From: Climacteris rufus | Taxonomy: Eukaryota; Chordata; Aves; Passeriformes; Climacteridae | NCBI GenBank assembly: GCA_013398175.1 | Contig: VZRZ01001959.1 | Location: 1-64,000, forward strand | DNA: 64,000 nt | Direction: 5' to 3' | In this document: piece by piece, positions 47,501 to 57,871 of the stretch | How the letters are laid out: the number at the start of each line of letters is the position of its first letter | How positions within the stretch are numbered: position 1 is the stretch's first letter | The notes under the pieces: generated by a model | The model's input: only the letters and a program-made list of their open reading frames with translations | Database searches by the model: none | What the model was told of the DNA's origin: nothing | Position numbers and translations under genes: made by a program

Positions 47501-48975
47501 CAGAAAAGAATAATTTTCAAATCCATTGTTTTTCCTGGTAAAGGAGCCCATTTCTTTTGCCAAGAGCTTACAGGCACTCAACATAAATTGCAGGACTTTG
47601 TGATCTTGCAAGAAGACATGGCTACATGACTCAGCTCCTACTTCTAGTTATTGCTATGTAAGGAACAGGCCTAAAGCTCTCTTTGGGTGATTAACATTAA
47701 GTAATCTTTTCAACATGATACCACCACAAATACTGACAGCCTAAAAGACTGAAATGGGACTTTACTGAGACATAAAGTTGACGCATTGCAGAAACATATC
47801 TTTCCTGGTAGCTTGGTTTCTGATTTGTGACAAGGAACTACAGAAACGAAAGGTCTTCTATTGAATGAATTTGTTTATTTCAATTCATAGAATTCCACAT
47901 ATCTGATTTAATAAAGGGATTATGCTTTTCATGTTGTCTGGGATAGTGACAGCTGCTCAAATGCTTTCAAGTCATGATAGCAAAGTGAGAACTCTAAAAT
48001 TCTTTCTATAATTTCTTTTGGAAAAAACTGTATTTTTAATGCACTGTTTCTGTATTTATAACTCAGTGAAGAGAATGCAAAATATATGGAGTATATGAAG
48101 TATATGGAGTATATGAAATTTAAAATGCTATTTAAAAGAATAATGGAAAAATAAAATATTGACATTCATACAGTTGTTTGGCTAGTAATTTTGTTTTAAA
48201 ATGGTGTTCTTTGATCCCTGAAACGGTGTTTACTTAAAAGATGTGAGTCAAAGAAACCATAATCATGCTTGTGCATAACAATAAATCATGTGATAGAAGT
48301 TTAACCATAATGTTTATTATTGCTAGGGCTTTTAATTGTGGTTCTATTGACCTTGGACTCAGGACTGAATAAATACTTTTGATTTAACTCTACCTGCAGT
48401 GAAGAACTGATAAACCCAATAATGGCTACACATTTTATATGATTTTCATTTTTTTTCCTTACATTCATGTCTTCTACTCTTTTAATTTAGAGCAACAGCT
48501 AGTTTTTCATCTGCCTTCTACCTCTCTTACCCACTATTGAGCAGGTTTAACATAAAATACATGAAAGAGTGTATCTTGACTCCATTCTGCAACTGCAATC
48601 ACTTGCAGTAATCTTTTGTGACCTGTGACCATCTTTTTCTTTTTGTCTTTTGTTACTTCTTGGTGGTTTAGTTGCAGCTCTATGCTAGCAGTGACAACCT
48701 GTTTGTTCAGAGTAGCATTTCTCCACTAGGTTATGAGGGATTTTTGAGTAAGAAGAAAATGGGTCTCCTGTCCTTTGGCACACATTTTTCTTCTTAGCTG
48801 GCACATGGAAAAATGTTCAGAAGTGATCCAACATGACCAGAGTAATTTCCTGTTTGATTAAATTTGTATGTGGCATAAGTTCACATTATCTATATTATCA
48901 TTTTGCTCTTCTGATTTTACAGAGAGAAATTCTTGTCCACATTCCTTTGACTGCTTTAAATCTCTCTCCCATGAG
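44595..48975. other. AT-rich DNA, no gene seen
   Basis: About 4.4 kb of strongly AT-rich sequence without recognisable repeat or gene, apart from four 9-bp units of TATATGRAR type at 48083-48118 that create a small minus-strand open frame. Confidence 0.5.
48083..48118. repeat. Short tandem repeat, 9-bp unit, four copies
   Basis: Units TATATGGAG, TATATGAAG, TATATGGAG and TATATGAAA follow each other without gap. The G/A alternation suggests duplication of an 18-bp pair. Confidence 0.9.
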
Positions 48976-48981
48976 GTACCT

Positions 48982-49640
48982 TGCGGTGTCGCGTCTCGCT
49001 CAGCCCTGCCTCGGGATGGCTCGGTGGAACCTTGGGGCTGGAAGCGCCGCTTATTCAGAGGGTCTGGAGCGATCCGATCTCAGCCAGGATCGAGCCCTCG
49101 TGCGGGAACCAGTGGCCCAGAATGTGGGCTCACCAGAACCTCTCGCGCTGTAAGCAGATATCCCAATGGCGCTGCCCCAGGCTGGATAGCCTGTCTTCGG
49201 TAGGTGCAGATAGGAGCTCGCTGAGTGCACAGCGGTCCGGAGCACGAAGAAAAGGAGAGGGAGATTTCTGGCGGGGGTGCAGATGGTTTATTACAGCCCA
49301 AGAAAGAAACCAAAAATCTGCCGAACTACGCACCAAACACGAACTTTTAAGCACAGGAAACAGGGCGTGGAAAACACTAACATCCAATAGCACGGGGCTT
49401 ACAGGGTGAGACACAGTAATAACAACCCATTATTAAAGATTACCTAATAACTGACCAATAAACTGCTGAACTGCGAAGAAGTCTGTGGAAAGGGAGGCTG
49501 GGTTTGTGCTTCTCTGCACCCCAGGGGATGTCTAAGGGGTGTCCTGAGCATCCTCGGATCCCATGTCTCTCAACCACTGTATAACCAGTGCCTGAGCAAC
49601 AGGCGGGGTCCGAGCCCCCCTGAGGGAAGGCACCACCACA
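48982..49640 (-). mobile_element. Solo LTR, ERV family 3, with 6-bp TSD
   Basis: A 659-bp GC-rich block with canonical TG...CA ends (plus TGCGGTGTCGCG ... CACCACCACA), flanked by exact GTACCT repeats at 48976-48981 and 49641-49646. On the minus strand it starts TGTGGTGGTGCC, contains CCAAT-type motifs around 49380-49460, an AATAAA signal (plus TTTATT, 49287-49292) and a CpG-rich R/U5 ending GCGACACCGCA. Its sequence is unrelated by eye to families 1 and 2. A 6-bp duplication fits an ERVK-type element. The frames at 48833-49414 on both strands (up to 142 codons) are shadows. Confidence 0.9.
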
Positions 49641-49646
49641 GTACCT

Positions 49647-51294
49647 TTTAGAATTTGAAGAAATAATCAATTGTGAGTAAGAGCATAATCTGCTGTAAGT
49701 AGCAGCAAATAGTTCTCTTCTGACCTAGACCATGAGTCAAATATGGAATTCTTGTTCTTGTGTAATCTTTCCTCTGTCTGCCTCAGAGCAGGTACTGATC
49801 ATTAGATTACGTTCAAGCTTGACTCATCCTCATGTGCCGTCCATGGACCTGCTTCTATAAGCAGATATGACAAATGCAGCACTTCAAGCTTCTGAGATTT
49901 CTGTCTGACCCCATATAAACAATTTAGCTAACTGTCATACACAGCTTGTCTTTGGTTTAGCATGTGGGAAACCTTTTTTGACTGTCTTGTTTTGAGACCT
50001 GGCTAAAACTAGAGCAAGAACTGTTCCTTCCAGTTGCACTCATAAAATGGTCAGTGCATTTCTATATTTCCTAGAGCTTTCTGTCAAAGCTGTAGAACTG
50101 TTCAAGGTGATGGATTGTGCCTTCTGTTTCACAGATCTTTCTGTGTTGTAGTAAAGTCGTGCTCTACACTACTAACTCCAAACAACATTGCCAAATAGTC
50201 GTCTTCACATACCACTGAAATCTCAATAACATTTGATATTGTTGCTTGGTATACTCAGCCATGACTTCCTTGCAGTATGCCTTAAGGCTTGTTTTCAGCC
50301 TGCTTGTGCCTGAAGGCAAAGCTAGGAGTTATTTCAAGGATATAGGCATTGACCTTTTCTTTGTGGATGCATTTCCTGCCTGCACATGTACAAGTTCTAT
50401 GGCAAATGCAAGGGTCCTCAGGCTTTGCGCTACCGCAGTTTATAACATTAATAGAGAGGACTGTTCAGTGTAATTCTGGCCCCCCATGCACTCTTGTCAT
50501 ACTAAAGGACCTGGCTCCTAACCTGTAATATTTTCTTTCTCTAAAAAATGAATGTTTTACTCTGACATTTCCTCTTGCATAATTCTTTCCTATCAAAATT
50601 TTTTTCTCCCTGTGATGGAAAACTCTTACAGCTTGGGCTGATGATCTTAAACATTATCTGTTCTAAGTTTAAAATACCATAAAGAAAAAAAAATCTTGTC
50701 TGCTTTTTTCTTATCCTTACTCAGTTTTGTTGGAATATTTCAAGGATGTGGCCTGAGGATTCAAACATATGATGGCTACCAAACGATGTGGCAGAGACTG
50801 GCAGGGGGCAGAATGGTCCTTTGTACAGACATGCAATAACACAATTACTTATTTCTTGGACAAATCAAGTAATATATTCTAAACTTTGATAATGTTTTCA
50901 ATTTGATGTTCTTGAGTTGGTAGGTTTTGAGAATCCTTTGTAGCTTTTCTTACCACTATGTTATGAATATGAGAGAGTTTAGATGGGTTTTAATTCTCTT
51001 GGAGTGGCCTGCACTCCAAAAGCATGTGTTGTCTCTCTGGTTCTTTAGTTATGATCCATCAGGATTATTACAACATGGATTGATTTATTGTAATAGTCAC
51101 AAGAAAACACATATGAGACCAGAATTTGAGCAAAACTTCTTACTACACGGGATAAACAAAAAGATACTACTAGTAGAATAAATAGTGCACAAAAATAAAG
51201 GTACCTATAGCAAAGAGATAGTAAGGTTAGAACTCAATGTAACTTAACAAATCTTTTTCACTCAGCTTCTAGAAGAGAAGTATGGAATACGGCA
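49647..51294. other. No gene seen
   Basis: Unique-looking AT-rich DNA. Open frames (50246-50473, 50927-51181) lack recognisable domains. Confidence 0.5.
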
Positions 51295-51300
51295 TACTGA

Positions 51301-51562
51301 CGTCAGAGTATGGTGGAGAAAACAGTTTATGAACTTTGAGAAGTAACAAAACTGTAGTCTGAGTTTTTGAGTTTTACAGTGCTCTTTTATATCCGTAAAA
51401 TCCTTGTGTCTGTCAGTCACTTTATCTTGGATGTTCTGCCTTCCCAGCAAAGAGCTCACAGCTGGCGCCAAGGAGTTTAAGGGAAGATGGTCCTCTACCC
51501 TTAGCATCAGCAGATAAGATTTGGCAGAGAGAGAGGGGGGCTGAAACCATCCTGCCACACAC
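51301..51562 (-). mobile_element. Candidate short solo LTR, minus strand
   Basis: Flanked by TACTGA at 51295-51300 and 51563-51568. The minus strand starts GTGTGTGGCAGGATGG, has a pyrimidine-rich U3, a GATAAAG motif near 51420 and a TATA-like GGATATAAAAGAGC at about 51381-51394, then ~80 bp to its end ...CTGACG. This order and length resemble a compact LTR. No clear AATAAA follows the TATA, and no other copy exists here, so the call rests on the duplication and composition. Confidence 0.4.
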
Positions 51563-53231
51563 TACTGATGTACCAATCTTCTGTGGTACATACAACAGCC
51601 AGATGGCTACAACTGCAATAACAGCAGTTTTCAAGCAGGAATACCAGATGTCCATTCTTAACCTCACTTGTACATGTCAATTTCTTTGAATAACGTGTTG
51701 TGCATGTATTTCCAACAGTTTATAATTTCCCAACAAAGCAAATATTATTATTAACTTGACTGAACACACAATTATGTTCAAAAACTCCTTTGTTAAAATG
51801 TAATTAATTTCTTAAAAGACTATTGTATATTTTGTGCATATCTATAAAAGATTTAATTAAAGACTTCATGAGTTCATTCATTTTTGGACCTATCTGATCA
51901 GCTTTCACCATGTAAGAGTCACTGGTAGTTCTGATTTATATCACGGAAGTCTGAATCTGAATTTTTCACAATGTGAGAGAATGTTGACAAACTTAATTCC
52001 ATTAGCCTATGTCATCCTTGTGTTATGATAATTAGGCACCGCTGGAAGACAGAGAAGCACAAGCAACAGCTTTGCTCTGAATTCTGGTACCAAATTTTGT
52101 GCTGCCTTTTGATAATCTGGTTTTAATATTTGCTTTTAGGCTTTTTATTCCAATTTTATTGGTTGTCTACTTATTCTCTGCTTCATCACTGAGACCAAGC
52201 CTCTAGCATTTTCTCGGCTTATGCAATATATAGTGGAGACAATGTTGTTTCTAAAGTATTATACACTCGTGTTAAAGGTGACATTTATTCACCATGTCAG
52301 CCCTTCTTTTTTCCTTTTCCTGTAAGTTGTACCAGGAATGTTATGAACCCTTTGGGTTTTCAGTTTTCTGAGACAGGACAGCACAACCTCTGCACAACCT
52401 GTATTATTGCTTTTATGTAAAAATTTACACACACAAATCCACCTCCCCTTATTCCCAGAGGTGTCATATTAAAGTTTCTCTTCATAGCAAGATAAATAGA
52501 TTTGGCTTTTCCCTCTCTTTTTTGAATTCTGTCTGGCTACAGTGCTTTGTATAAGGGAAAGGAACAGACTCAAACTGCAGTTTGGATTACAATAGACAAC
52601 TGGTCTACAGCTATCTCTTGTGACATACCTGCTGACAGGGGAACTGATGCCTCTGTACCCCTTCCCCCAAAGAGTGTAGACAGAGAAAGATGGCCCTTGC
52701 CTATGTCTATCTATTCACAAGATCAAAAATGTATGTAGCTAGTAAAAAAAGAATGAAAGATTTAAACGAAGAAAAGGGCAGTTGCTGCCCCAAAATCTCT
52801 TCACACCCTGAGAACCATCTTAAGTTGCTCAGTCTCACATCTGCTACGCTGTCACTTTTTCAAGAGGGCTTTGGTTAATTTTTTATAGCAAAATGACACC
52901 AAATATAGAAAAATATTATGTTTCCCTTGTGAAACAATTATATATATTTAGCACAGCATCTTTGTCTATCTCCATTTTGAAAGAAGAGATCAACCCTCCC
53001 CTCTGGCTCCTGGACATCAGGATGGAATCAGCTCTCAGAAATCACCCATTCTTTCTCCTTGAAACCTGCCCAGGGACATAGTAGCAGTTAGTGTTTTCAC
53101 TGGTACTTTGAGCAGCATTTTTGCAGTTGGAGAAGTAAGGAGTCTGTGTTGTGTGTGCACCGTAGCAGATATTTATTAAGAGTACTGTAGTGTTTTAAAT
53201 ACCTCACCTCCTTTTCAGGGTGCCTGCATTG

Positions 53232-53245
53232 GTTGTCATGGAAAC
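53232..53245. promoter_or_regulatory. RFX X-box-like motif
   Basis: GTTGTCATGGAAAC differs little from the X-box consensus (GTNRCC-N-RGYAAC type, often GTTGCCATGGAAAC). A second such half-palindrome lies 57 bp downstream, which raises the chance of a real element. No adjacent gene is visible. Confidence 0.4.
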
Positions 53246-53302
53246 AGAGCTGAGAACCAGAAACTGTCTCATCTGCTAGTGACTGTGTCCATGTCTAGTC
53301 CT

Positions 53303-53316
53303 GCTTCCATGGAAAC
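53303..53316. promoter_or_regulatory. Second X-box-like motif
   Basis: GCTTCCATGGAAAC shares CCATGGAAAC with the X-box core; the left half site is degenerate. It pairs with the site at 53232. Confidence 0.3.
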
Positions 53317-54837
53317 ACAAGTCAGAGCAGAAAAGGCAAGGCAGTGGTTTCCAAAAGCTGCCTTAAAAATAACCCTGAGCTTAGTGCTATTTTGTTTGTG
53401 ATCATCTCCCCACCGGACCTGCTTAAGTAGAGCTCTTGGACTCTGCAATATTTACAAGTTTAAAAGCAAAACAAGGCATAAAAAATAAAGGTATCTCTCC
53501 TCTTTGATTTCCTTTACTGGCATCATAGGTTTTTGGGAAACAGACTGATTAACAAACCTTGGCCTGCATAGTTACATTATCAACTGATTGTCACAATTAT
53601 CTTTGATTAATTAGGTGCCTTTTAATATAATTAGAGTTTGTACTGAACATGTTAGAAGCTGAGGCAAGGTTTAGCTGGTTAACCACACCTCATTAATTCT
53701 CTATTAGTACTGAACCATTACATCTCACCAAAAAAAACCCAAAAAACACCAAACAGATTCATGTAACATTTTTAGTTTTCAAACCAACTAGCTACAAAAA
53801 AGGCCCAGATAATTTTCTATGGATTTCGTACCCCTTTTCTTCCCTCCCTGAAAAATCAGAATCTATTCTCTTTACAAATGTCTAGGCTTTTCATCTGGTT
53901 CTAGCTCTTCTGCTTTGCAATGGATATGATATACTTACAACTCAGGAGGCTGATAGTGGCTTTCTGAGAAAAGATGCTCAGTTTTGAAAAGGTTGAGTGG
54001 GTTGCCACATGTTTAGTTCAAATACCTGTTACCCTGTTGACCTTCTTTCCCATGTGTAATGTTTCATTTCAGCCAGATGAGGGGCTATTTTTTATCCTCC
54101 ATTGTTCCCGCAAATCTTTGGTCTGTTGTGATTCTTGATGGCTGGAGAAAGACTGGCAGAATGTTAGATCATACTTGAATGGAGTAACTTTGTCAGCATT
54201 GCTTTGTAGATATCAATAACTTGTAAGATATAACACGGTCCAGAATTCAGGTGCTACGTCTAATTTGCTATTAATATTGTGGAAATATTTGTGTCTCAGT
54301 AGTTCTTGCTGAAAAAAGAATATCTATAGATAGTCTTTGTCAAGAAAAGTTCCGTTTAGATAGTGGAATTAGTAGCTGTGTATCAGAGTTTAAGATTTTG
54401 TAATAAGATTAATGCTTTGCATGGTAGGAAGGTCATCACATCCCAAAACCTACCTGCATATCAAATAATAAACACAAAACCCAGTTTGAAACATCCAGTC
54501 ATTTTATTCTACAGCTTTCTGTGAAAAGTCACTATCTAAAACTTCTTAGAGGAATATGGTCTACCACTGAGTCACTCTTTGACTTAATACCTGTCTCCGT
54601 ATCTTGTAGGTCTCAGATGAATTCCTGAATGTCCTGAAGCAGAAGATATAGAAAACTCTTTCCCTGTAGGTTCCTCTGGGGCTTCCTGACCCACCAGAGA
54701 AGAGCATAGCATAGCTCTGCTTTAGGTTTACAGTTGGTCAGGATGACCTCAAATATGTAGGCACTCAGATGGGTGTTACCGGTATGTTCACTATGTTCTG
54801 TGCTTTCCACCACTGACTAATTTTTCCCTGTAGTAGT

Positions 54838-55444
54838 TGCTTGGCTCACCTGGCTGCCCTCAACTGAGGCACTGACCTCCAAAAGCCCAGGGGCTCGCTT
54901 CAGGTGTGGCTGCTTCAGGGCTAGGCGTGGGTGTCACACAGGAGTGAGGTGGCCCGAGGTGATGAGCAGAAAAGGTGCAGAGGAAGTAAGGCAAGCAGGC
55001 AAAGGGTTGCAGAAGGGGATCTCCCCTGTGGTCTCCTTTATTGTGGGGTCGGGTGAAGGGATTTGGGAGGGAGAGCTATGGAGAGAGAGACTCCAGGGAA
55101 TCTGACAGCATGCAACAGGTTTTAAGAGAGGGGAAAACTGGGAGGAGTCGGAAGAAACAGACAATGGGATGCAGGGTACAGGAAGGAAACAGGGGTTCAG
55201 GATCCAAATAAAACAACTGAGGGGAGGGTACAATGAACTGCAACCAATGAAGCACCAAACTTAACAAAAACCTCTGGAAGGGTGGATAGGTCTGAAGCCC
55301 TGAACACACCTCCCTTCTAGAAGAAGGGACTGGCCTCAAACCCTGGTCCCGCCTATAGAGTCCTCCCCAAGGCAGGAGCCTCCCACATCCGAGGTGGAGC
55401 TGGAGTAGGAGGTGGCAGCAACCTCCATAGGAGGACCTCCCACA
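54838..55444 (-). mobile_element. ERV LTR, minus strand, with polypurine tract attached
   Basis: An LTR-like block of about 600 bp. On the minus strand it starts TGTGGGAGGTCCTCC at 55444, has GC-rich U3, an ATTGG/CCAAT motif near 55243, and an AATAAA signal (plus TTTATT, 55037-55042), and ends near GTGAGCCAAGCA at 54838 (left edge approximate). Immediately upstream of its TG is a purine run, read on the minus strand as AAAAAAGAGGGGAAA, the form of a retroviral polypurine tract. It is therefore a 3' LTR that was not reduced to a solo LTR, or an insertion truncated inside. A 160-codon frame at 55076-55558 reads through PPT and LTR and is not a gene as such. Confidence 0.75.
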
Positions 55445-55459
55445 TTTCCCCTCTTTTTT
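55445..55459 (-). promoter_or_regulatory. Polypurine tract of the ERV at 54838-55444
   Basis: Plus-strand TTTCCCCTCTTTTTT, i.e. a 15-base pure purine run on the minus strand, ends exactly where the LTR's TG begins. In retroviruses this site primes plus-strand DNA synthesis. Confidence 0.7.
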
Positions 55460-56477
55460 ATTTTTAGCTGATACAGATACTACTATTATTCTGAAACTCT
55501 GAAAATGTAGCTGTGGACCATAAGCTCTAAACAAACTCCATTTCATAAAAAAAGACATTTTTCTTTATTTGGTATGTTTCTTGTTCCATCTAGGGAGTTT
55601 TATTTCATCTAGTCATTGAAATTATGGAGAACTGCCATTTCTGTATCCATTCTTCTACTTTTTTCAGAAGACTTGTGTTGTATTTTAACTTTATTTATTA
55701 AATTCTTGAAAGAAATGTCAAAAATGGGCCTGTGTCCTAAACAGCTGAATATCATCCAGAACATGCAATATTTGTGCAGTTTAGAATAACTGTCACAATG
55801 TTAACAACATCATCTTTATAATATATTAGATCCAGAGCTGATATACTACTTTCATTACAATATCCACAAGTCTTTGGCATTTTTCACTAACCTTACTTTA
55901 CTCACTAATTTAAAATTCCTTATTTCTACTTCTAGTAGTGGAAATTACCTTTTTTATTATTCTTACCTTTTCTTTCAGTATAGTTAAACCACATCTGCTT
56001 ATAACTTTAAGCTTTTAACCTCTTTTCATAATAAAACTTTTTATTGCTGGTAATAGCTCATTCTTCTGTGTGTGTGTGTGTTTAACTCACTAAAATGAGC
56101 TTTTTTACTCACTAAAATATAGAATACAAGATTTTTACAGGGACAGTAAAAAAATCTTATTGAACTTTAGTAGGAGATCTGCAATGACTGCATGTGAGTA
56201 CTTTCCTGATTTTCCTTTCCTTCTTGTACTTCCCTAAAATTCAGTTAAAGTCTTTCTCCATCATTTGTCACATTCTGTGATCCTTCTCAGGCATCTGAGG
56301 GATTCCTTTCATGCTTAAAGTTATATATATAGGATTCATGAAAACCAGATTCCTTGGATACAGTCCCTGAGTTTTGTGCCACCACATGCAATACATAGGC
56401 AAATTCCTCAATGACCTGATTTTTAAGTGTTCATTTAAACTCATATTTAAAAGTATGTATCTATACAGAACAGACCA
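55460..56477 (-). mobile_element. Possible degraded ERV interior, or host DNA
   Basis: The polypurine tract implies that some sequence to its right derives from the proviral interior upstream of the 3' LTR. Minus-strand frames here are short and broken (for example 56268-56486, 72 codons), and I recognise no gag, pol or env motif. How far the interior extends cannot be told by eye. A (GT)n run lies at 56068-56081. Confidence 0.3.
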
Positions 56478-57769
56478 TGAGTGCAATCACAAGGCACATA
56501 AAGAACAACCAGGGGATCAAGCCCTGCCATCACAGGTTTAGGAAGGGCAGGTCCTGCCTGATCAACCTGATCTCCTTTTATGACCAAGTGACACACCTGG
56601 TGGATGAGAAAGGCTGTGGATGTAGTTTACTTGGACTTCAGCAAAGCCTATGATACTGTCTCCCACAGCATCCTCCAGGAAAAGTAGGCAGCTGATGGCT
56701 TGGACAATTGCAGTTTTTCTGGGTTAAAAGCTGGCTGGATAGCTGAGCCCAGAGGGTGGTAAAGGGCGTCATTTCTAGTTGCCAGGTGGTCATTAGTGGT
56801 GTTTCCCAGGGCTCAGTATTGGCCTCCTGTTTAATATCTTTACTGATGATCTGGATGCAGGGATATAGTGCATTCTGTGTTAATTTATGATCCTACATTG
56901 GGTGAAAGTGTTGATCTGCTGGAAAATTTATGACCCTAAGTTGGATGAAAATGTTGCTGAAGGGAAGAAAGGCCCTGTAGAGAGATTTGGACAGGCCGAA
57001 CTGAAGTACCAAGGCCAACAACATGAGGTTCAGCAAGGCCGAGTACTGGAACCTGCACTTGGATCACAACAACCCCCTACAGTTTTACAGGCTAGGGGAA
57101 AAGTGCCAGGAAAGCTGCCCAGCAGAAAAGGACCTGGGGGTGCTGGTTGACTGCAGCTGAACATGAGCCAGCATGTGCCGAGGTGGCCAAGAAAGCCAAT
57201 GGCATCCTGGCCTGTATCAGCAATAGTGTGGTCAGCAGAACAAGGGAAGTGATTCTTCCCCTATAGACAGCACTGGTGAGGCCACACCTCAAATCCTGTG
57301 TCAACTTCTGGGCCCCTCACTACAAGAAAAGCATTGAGCTACTGGAGAAAGGCAATGGAGCTGGTGAAGGATTTGGAGCACAAGTCCTATGAGGAGCAGC
57401 TGAGGGAGCTGGAGGTGTTTAGTCTGAAGAAAAGGAGGCTCAGGGGAGCTTATCACTCTATACAGCTGCCTGAAAGGAGGTTGTAGACAGCTGGATATTG
57501 GTCTTCTCTCCCAGGCAGCAAACAACAGGACAAGAGGTTCAGGCTGGACATCAAGAACAGTTTCTTCAGGGAAAGGGGCTGTTAGGCACTGAAATGGACA
57601 GTCCAGGAAGGAGGTGGAGTCACCATCCCTGGAGGTGTCTTGAACATGACTGTATGTGGCTCTTTGTGCTACAGCCTAGTTGACAAGGTGGTGATTAGTC
57701 AAAAATTGGTCAAAAGTTTGACTCGATCTTAGAGGCTTTTTCCAACCTAAATAATTCTGTGGTTCTGTA
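56478..57769 (+). mobile_element. CR1 LINE, RT region to 3' end
   Basis: The longest CR1 copy in the window, about 1.3 kb, running from within the reverse transcriptase region to the terminus. Blocks in order: AGGGCAGGTCCTGCCTGATC, ACTTGGACTTCAGCAAAGCC, CCCAGGGCTCAGTATTGG, ACATGAGGTTCAGCAAGGCC, AGAAAAGGACCTGGGGGTGC, GGCCCCTCACTACAAGAAAA, TCAGGGGAGCTTATC, CATCCCTGGAGGTGTC and a TCCAACCTAAATAATTCTGTGG end. It is 5'-truncated, as usual for CR1, and complete at the 3' end apart from a degraded terminal repeat. Confidence 0.93.
56530..57690 (+). pseudogene. CR1 ORF2 reverse transcriptase relic, catalytically dead
   Basis: Translated in pieces it shows CR1 RT text: FRKGRSCLINLISFYDQ, then after a frameshift near 56608, VVYLDFSKAYDTVSHSIL (palm motif A), then GVSQGSVL (motif B, with S for the usual P) near 56800, followed by FNIFTDDLDAG. 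The next motif, which should hold the catalytic two aspartates (ADD), is destroyed near 56882 by a deletion and by a local duplication (56882-56965). Downstream pieces at 56887-57150 and 57298-57486 are the C-terminal region in shifted frames. Several frameshifts and stops make it a clear pseudogene. Confidence 0.88.
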
Positions 57770-57788
57770 TTGAGGAGACATGAAAAAT

Positions 57789-57871
57789 GGTTGGAAAACT
57801 GGGATCAGAAACTATTTGTTGGAAAACTGGGATCAAAAACTGGTTGAAAAATGGGATCAAAACTATTTGTT
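57789..57871. repeat. Imperfect tandem repeat, ~24-30-bp unit, three copies
   Basis: Three consecutive copies share GTTGRAAAAMTGGGATCARAA; copies one and three also share CTATTTGTT. It begins about 20 bp after the end of the CR1 copy. Confidence 0.85.

Larger units (their letters stand above)
51569..54837. other. No gene seen; two X-box-like sites near 53.2-53.3 kb
   Basis: Largely unique DNA. A 66-codon minus-strand frame at 54613-54813 has protein-like composition but no recognised domain. Homeodomain-type TAATTA motifs cluster around 53590-53650. Nothing supports an exon. Confidence 0.45.

Noticed and set aside
48981..49409. 142-codon plus-strand frame
   Set aside because: Inside the family 3 LTR; opposite-strand frames overlap it and no domain is seen.
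54613..54813. 66-codon minus-strand frame next to the LTR, considered as an exon
   Set aside because: Protein-like but unrecognised, no convincing splice sites, and too short to support.
55076..55558. 160-codon minus-strand frame, considered as an env tail
   Set aside because: It reads across the polypurine tract and into the LTR, and no envelope motif is recognisable, so no coding claim is made.
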